NCBI RefSeq assembly: GCF_024679095.1
Contig: NC_066516.1
Span: 24,144,218 to 24,208,217, forward strand
Reading direction: 5' to 3'
Source: Eriocheir sinensis
Lineage: Eukaryota; Arthropoda; Malacostraca; Decapoda; Varunidae
DNA: 64,000 nucleotides
The position numbers and the translations under genes are program-made. The notes beneath the pieces are model-generated. The model saw nothing but the letters and a program-made list of their open reading frames with translations, ran no database searches and had not been told where the DNA came from. Below are positions 57,611-64,000 of this stretch, one piece after another (positions within the stretch are counted from its first letter, which is position 1; each line of letters begins with the position of its first letter).

Positions 57611-57950
57611 GGAAAGTGGGGAGGAAGGAAAAGGGGTTGGGAAGGATCGTGGACTTCACGTTAATTTGGAAAGTGAGGAAGAGGAAGAGGGTTGGGAAAG
57701 ACTTGGAACTTTACGGATGTTAATGGGATAAGTGAGGAGGAAAAGAAAAGGGGTTTGGAAGGACTGTGGACTTCACGATGTTAGTCTGGAAAGTAAGGAG
57801 GAAAAAGAAGAGGACTGAGACGGACTGAGGACTTTACAGATGTTAGTGTGGTAAGTGAGGAGGAAGAGGAAGGGGGTGGGAAAGGCTGAGGATTTTACGA
57901 TACTAGTGCAGGAAGTGGAGAGGAGGAGGAAGGGGGTTGGAAATGACTTT
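57611..57950. repeat. ~60-bp minisatellite, six copies
   Basis: GGAAAGTGAGGAGGAA-like starts occur at about 57611, 57668, 57726, 57788, 57850 and 57910. Each continues with a GGGGTTGGGAAGGACTGxGG block and ACTTTACGGATGTTAGTxT. Periods are 57-62 bp and divergence is moderate. Confidence 0.9.
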
Positions 57951-58284
57951 GTATTGTAATGACTTTGGGTATTTTAGTAAAGTGCCCTGCAGGGGATGAA
58001 GACATTATGCAAGATGTTGTAGCGGACGTGTATGAAGCAGGGAATGAATAGCTGAACACACTCCTGCATAATACATGAGCCGCCCAGACACTCGGCCGGG
58101 AGGTATTCGTTTATAAAGGTTCCTGGGAAATACGTGAAAGTCCTGCTAGATGCGACGGTCATAAAGACTCCAGTTTCTATTCTTTTCTTTTTGCACAAGG
58201 GATGTTTATGTATACGAGCCCAGGATTTGCTTTATTTACGTTTTTTTATTCTTTTTCCCTACCACCACAACGACTGCGACGGCT
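57951..58284. other. Unique sequence, no gene recognised
   Basis: No repeat and no supportable coding region. Confidence 0.45.
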
Positions 58285-58490
58285 ATCAAGAACAACAACA
58301 GCAACAACAACACCAATACCATCGACACCAGCGCCAATAGATTAATAACCACACTAACAAAACCACCATAACCACCAGTACTACAATCACCTCCACCAAC
58401 AACCAGTACCAACCACACTAAGATTACCACCATAACCACCGCTACTTACACCAACCACAACTACCAACACCAACATCAACACTATTAACG
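58285..58490. repeat. (AAC)n/(ACC)n-rich degenerate array
   Basis: AAC, ACC and ACA triplets, heavily interrupted. Confidence 0.78.
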
Positions 58491-58600
58491 ACCGCCATTA
58501 CAACTTTTTTTTATATACTAACAAACAAGGACTGACTGACGGCATGCATTCACGTCACCTTAACAACGCCACTCTCCCGCTTTTGTTAGACATGCAGGGA

Positions 58601-58689
58601 AGAAAGAAGGAAGGAAGGAAGGAAGAGAAAGGAAGGAAGGAAAGAAGCTATGAAGAAAGGAAGGATGGAAGGAAGGAAAGAAAGAAGGA

Positions 58690-58724
<35 letters not shown>

Positions 58725-58761
58725 GAAGGAAGGAAGGAAGGAAGGAAGGAAGGAAGGAAGG
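58601..58761. repeat. (GAAG)n/(GAAA)n tetranucleotide array
   Basis: GGAA and GAAA tetramers, with a pure GAAA stretch at about 58690-58722 then GGAA to 58761. Confidence 0.96.
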
Positions 58762-59234
58762 ATATATCAGCGAGGGGCACGACCCAACACAACCCAGTCT
58801 TTCACACGTAATAAGATGCAAAAAATAATACGATAATAATGAAAAACAAACAATACACCCAGAAACGTTCTTTGCTTTATCGCCTTCATGCCTCTATTTT
58901 TCTTTCATTAATTTAGTTCGCCGTCACCACTGGAGGACGCGACCCAAAATACACGAGGGCTGTAAATATATTACCTTCACGTCTCCATACCCAAGTCGGC
59001 CTGACAGAACTCATGAGGTGACGTGGGGTTCGGTTCTTACTCAGGCACCAGTCTACCCAGCCTCGCCTCGCCCCGCCCCAAGCACAGAAAGTCTCCGGAG
59101 GTTCAAGAGAGCACAGAACACAGGAATGCTTTTATAACTGTGGTCACTCTGTTTCTGTAGGTCTTTCTGTCTGTCTGTTTGTGTCTCGCTCTGTTAGTCT
59201 GTTCATTTATCTTTTTGTCTGTCTGGATCTCTAA

Positions 59235-59239
<5 letters not shown>
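58762..59239. other. Unique sequence, no gene recognised
   Basis: Short CTGT units near 59165-59225; nothing else. Confidence 0.45.
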
Positions 59240-59297
<58 letters not shown>

Positions 59298-59299
59298 AC
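59240..59299. repeat. (CA)n microsatellite
   Basis: About 29 CA units with one AA interruption. Confidence 0.97.
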
Positions 59300-59420
59300 G
59301 GGGAATAAAAGCCAACTAAAACAACACCATTACAGCGATACTCACAAGCCGATCTTGACGTTCGACAAAGAGGATTAGAATGAAAATAAAAGTGTGAAAG
59401 CGTTGTAGCCGAAGTTCCTG

Positions 59421-60838
<1,418 letters not shown>

Positions 60839-60868
60839 CCTCCTCCTCCTCCTCCTCCTCCTCCTCTC
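60839..60868. repeat. (CTC)n trinucleotide array
   Basis: About ten CTC units. Confidence 0.95.
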
Positions 60869-61104
60869 GTTCCTCGTCTGTTCGGTCCCTCACTGAGTGC
60901 TCGGCCCGACTTTTAAAATCTTTTCTTGTTTCCCTTCAACTGATTCACAGCACCTGACGTGGAGCCAATTTTTGTCGGGTCCACTTCCGAAGCAGCCCAG
61001 ACGGGGAGGAACAGCGGAGGCCAGAGGGAGGGCAAAGTGGAGGCGGGCGGGGCGGGATGCACGAGGAGGAGGGGGTGGAGGGGGTTGTGAAGTGTAATCG
61101 TGTT

Positions 61105-61640
61105 GGAGGTTAAGCGAAAAGCAGGACGGTGAGGGAGAAAGAAAGGGACACAGCTGGGAGGAAAACTAGTGTGATGGAGGATAGAAACAAGCAGGGTAGT
61201 AGGTATCAGGTGGGTGGGGGGGAAGGAATGGGGGAAGGAGGATGGGTGAGGCGAGCTTGAAAGGTGTGCAAGTGCTGGAAGCTGAGGGAGAAACGTGATG
61301 GAAGGGAAGGAGAGGGGAAAGGGGGCTCCGATGAAACTAGAATGATGGAAAATAGAAACAACAGCATGCAAGATGGCTAGTTTGAGGTGGGTGAGGGGAA
61401 GGAATGGGTGATGAAAGGTGGGTGAGGGGGAAGGAATGGGTAGGTGAGGCGGGCGAGGAGGAAAGCATGTGGGAGGGGAGGGCGGCGGAATGATATAAGA
61501 ATTGGAGACTGAGGAAAAAGTAAGACGATAAGGGAGAAAGAGGGGAAAAGGAGGCTGGGAGGAAAACTTTAGTGATGGAGGATGGATTTAAGCCGGGTGG
61601 TTGGTTGGAGGTGGGTGAGGCGGAAGGAATGGGTGGAGGC
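61105..61640. repeat. ~170-230-bp purine-rich tandem repeat, three copies
   Basis: GGCTGGGAGGAAAACTAG/TTTAGTGATGGAGGAT-like blocks occur at about 61153, 61323 and 61552. Each is followed by a GAAACAAGCAGG/ACAACAGCATG block, then AGGTGGGTGAGG..GGAAGGAATGGG. Each is preceded by AGxCxGxGAGGGAGAAA. The GGTGGGTGAGGGGAAGGAAT phrase is itself duplicated in the second unit. Confidence 0.8.
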
Positions 61641-61795
61641 GACGCTCCGCTACATGGCCCGAACACGGCGCCGCGTCATTTAGGATGCAGACCAGGCTTG
61701 CTACTACCAGGCCTGGGCGGTCCCTGGAGCCCCGAGATGCAGTAACCAGAGGTCGCGCTCCTCGATGGCTGCCTCCGCCTGCCAGTAGCTTCTTG

Positions 61796-61990
61796 GTCTT
61801 CCCTGGCAGCACACGTTAGTTGAGGTACAAAAAAAAAAAAAACGCTAAAGTGAATAACAGCATCAGTTTGTTAAGAGAAAAAACGCTTGTACAAATAAAC
61901 AAATAGATCCTTATCCTTCCCAGCCATCACACGTTAGTTGAGGTACAGAAAAAAAACATCGTTATGAATAGTAGCAACCACCCGTACAAA
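61796..61990. repeat. 118-bp tandem duplication
   Basis: CACACGTTAGTTGAGGTACA starts at 61810 and 61928, each followed by an A-run and later by a GTACAAATAA block. Confidence 0.88.
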
Positions 61991-62279
61991 TAACAACCCA
62001 TTACTTTACCATTACGAAGGCTGACGCAGGCGACGAAGCAATTACACTAGTTTCGACGGAGACGTTTACTTAGCGTGAAAATAAATCCCTGGCGGTGACA
62101 AAGCACACATAAAGTTTGGGCTTCCTTCAGTGTGACTCGCCCCCGCCCGCCGCTTCCTCCAAATTAGAGAAAAATGAAAACGTGAAGAAAGTTACGGGGA
62201 TATTTTCACGCCCTGTTTCGCCTCTTTTGCCCCCTCCCCCTCCCCCCACCCCCCATGTCCCTTTACTGGCATCTTTCAC
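61991..62279. other. Unique sequence, no gene recognised
   Basis: C-rich at 62225-62255; nothing else. Confidence 0.45.

Positions 62280-62338
<59 letters not shown>
62280..62338. repeat. (CA)n microsatellite
   Basis: About 29 CA units. Confidence 0.97.
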
Positions 62339-62341
<3 letters not shown>

Positions 62342-62649
62342 CGCCAGATTTATCAAAGGTCGTATTAGTATTTATTGACAGTTACGTGGCTAGATTGACT
62401 CTTTACTATCATCGCTGGGGCGGGGTTAGTTAAAAGTGTTGGCTTTTCGGAATTAAGTCGACATATTTCAAACTCAGGTCGTAAATAGTGATATAAAAAA
62501 ACTAGCATATCCAACTGAGAACTGTTTTGTTAATAAAGACTAATACGACTTTTAAAAATCATGCTTATGTTTCTCTTTCATTCCTCTGAAGATGCTACGC
62601 GCGAGGAAAGTGTTAGTATGCTGCAAGTCATATGTAGTTCCTCGTCTCC

Positions 62650-63380
62650 GCCTGCACTGCTCCCTCCGTCCCTTCCTTCCCTTCCTTCTTTCCCTTTCAC
62701 TTCCTCCGTTCCTTTACTTCTTTCCCTGCCACTTCCTCCCTTCCTTCCTTCCCTTCCTCCTTTCCCTTTCACTTCCTCCTTTCCTTGCCTTCCTTCTCTT
62801 CCCTGTCACTCTTTCCTGTCTGCCTTCCTTTCGTCTTCCGTCCTTCCCCAGCCACTCCTTTCCCTACCTTCTTTTACTCCCTTCCCTGTCACTTCCTCCT
62901 TTCCTTCCCTTCCTTCTCTTTCCTGTCTTCCCAGTCACTCACTTCCTCACTGCCTTCCTTCCCTCTCTCCCTCTTTTTCCTGTCTTCCTTCCACGTCTCT
63001 GCCTCCACTTCTCCCTACCTCCCTACTATCCCTGCCTTCCTTTACTCCTCCCTGCCACTTCCTCCTGTTCTTGCCTTCCTTCTCTGCCCCCCTTTCGACT
63101 TCCTCCCTTGCCTAGTCACTCCCCTTCACTGCTTTCCTTTACTCCTTCCCTATCACGTCCTTTAATTACTTTCTTTTCTTCCCTGTCAGCCTTTCTTGTC
63201 TGCCTTCCTTTCGTCTTCCCTCCTTACCCAGTCACTCACTTCCCTGGCTTCTTTCCTCTCCTCCCTTCTCTTCCCTGTCACTCTTTCCTGTCTACCTCCC
63301 TTTTTTCTTCCGTCCTTCCCAGTCACTCCCTTCCCTGCCTTCCTGCCCTCTCACCCTCCACGCCTCTGCCTTCACTTCTC
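62650..63380. repeat. Polypyrimidine degenerate minisatellite domain
   Basis: About 730 bp almost wholly C/T. CCCTGTCACTCTTTCCTGTC, TGCCTTCCTTTCGTCTTCC and CCCAGTCACTC phrases recur at irregular spacing (for example near 62800, 63188 and 63280). All three forward frames are open and S/P/L/F-rich because of the composition. Confidence 0.85.
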
Positions 63381-63605
63381 GCGGGACAGACATATAATAA
63401 GACTCATCCGCGCGCTAGTAGAAATAAGTGAAGTTAACGAGCTCAGTGGCGGCTGGGTTACTGCGAGCGAAGGTTATGTCACGGTCAATGAGGCACGCAC
63501 ACACACACGCACACGCACACACATGCTCAGCCAGCCGCCGGGAAACAGGTGGTCAGCGTTAATAGGCGTGAATCAGCCAAATCGGAGAGGATATGGCGGG
63601 TGGCT

Positions 63606-63606
<1 letters not shown>

Positions 63607-63644
<38 letters not shown>
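63607..63644. repeat. (TG)n microsatellite
   Basis: About 19 TG units; a (CA)n-like stretch with CG interruptions lies at 63498-63525. Confidence 0.96.
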
Positions 63645-63646
<2 letters not shown>

Positions 63647-63797
63647 CTGAACTATAGACGACGAGGAAGGAGGCAGGTGTGGAGAAAAGGGAAGAAAGAG
63701 GAAAGACGGAGAAGGGAGATTGAGGAGGAAATACGGAAAATAGATTAAGGGAGAAAGGAGGAAGAAGAGGAGTAGAAAGAAGGGAGGTAAGAGGAAC

Positions 63798-63872
63798 ACA
63801 CTTTTTTTTTTTTTTTTTTACAACAAAGGAGACAGCTCAAGGGCACAAAAAAAAACAATAATAAAAAAAACC
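63798..63872 (+). mobile_element. Crab-type short dispersed repeat, copy 3
   Basis: A run of about 19 T is followed by ACAACAAAGGAGACAGCTCA, AGGGCACAAAAAAAAAC and AATAATAAAAAAAACCC. Similarity to the other two copies stops after CCC, so it is truncated. Confidence 0.75.
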
Positions 63873-64000
63873 CTGGAAAGATGGAAAGGAACGATATACT
63901 CAAAAGTTATAAAAATTGCAGATAGAGGGAGAAAATCAGGCAATAAGACCGAAGAAAGGAGAAAAGGCTGGGGAAAAGTGTAAAAAGGAAAAGAGTGGAT

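Noticed and set aside
62561..63657. Three overlapping + frames of 126-279 codons
   Set aside because: C/T-only DNA lacks stop codons; S/P/L/F composition and simultaneous openness of frames show no coding selection.

Overview
This window looks like non-coding nuclear DNA from a decapod crustacean, most likely a brachyuran crab. Three things point there. First, dinucleotide and trinucleotide microsatellites are extremely dense: dozens of (CA/TG)n, (GA/CT)n, (AAT)n, (AAC)n and (GGA/TCC)n arrays, several of 100-240 bp. Second, there is a 5'-truncated CR1-like LINE with reverse-transcriptase blocks of the kind common in crab and shrimp genomes. Third, there are short dispersed repeats I associate from memory with crab sequences: an element with the core ACAACAAAGGAGACAGCTCA, and a (ATAAGAAC)n-headed repeat. 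No complete host protein-coding gene, rRNA or tRNA can be supported. Nearly all long open frames are translations of simple repeats (SLSLSL, CVCVCV, THTHTH, NNNN, ERERER). The window is best read as an intergenic desert or the inside of one or more very long introns.

Layout. 1-9 kb: mostly unique sequence with a decayed LINE C-terminal fragment (2898-3083), a strong 16-bp-stem hairpin (3311-3350), a 46-bp minisatellite inside a larger pyrimidine-rich repeat (3775-4530), a diverged ~155-bp satellite (5110-5640) and a 149-bp duplication (7809-8092). 9-10 kb: a clean 260-bp foldback MITE (9211-9470), then the first copy of the crab-type short dispersed repeat. 11-27 kb: heavy microsatellite territory, including the longest polypurine domain (about 21.8-23.5 kb), a ~150-180-bp tandem repeat (15565-16215) and a 60-100-bp minisatellite (26890-27180). 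27.2-28.7 kb: an AT-rich island free of simple repeats, with a frameshifted remnant of an unrecognised protein (27825-28305). 29-38 kb: trinucleotide arrays plus a 58-bp (32117-32430) and a 27-bp (34024-34347) minisatellite. 38.4-40.2 kb: the CR1-like LINE on the minus strand, inactivated by a frameshift and by an Asp-to-Asn change in the catalytic FADD box. 41-64 kb: more minisatellites (118, 71, ~60, ~60-75 and ~170-230 bp units), long (GA)n, (TG)n and (AT)n arrays, and two more copies of the crab-type short repeat (49770-49875 minus, 63798-63872 plus).

How the parts relate. There is no operon or gene set to interpret. The main biology is repeat dynamics: about fifteen unrelated local tandem-duplication families, microsatellites nested inside them, opposed TG/CA pairs able to fold back, and a few dead mobile elements. 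A few sites could belong to a host gene (a CRE followed by a TATA box at 12267-12312, several isolated splice-site-bounded open segments, and TAATTA-bearing unique islands). All are low confidence.
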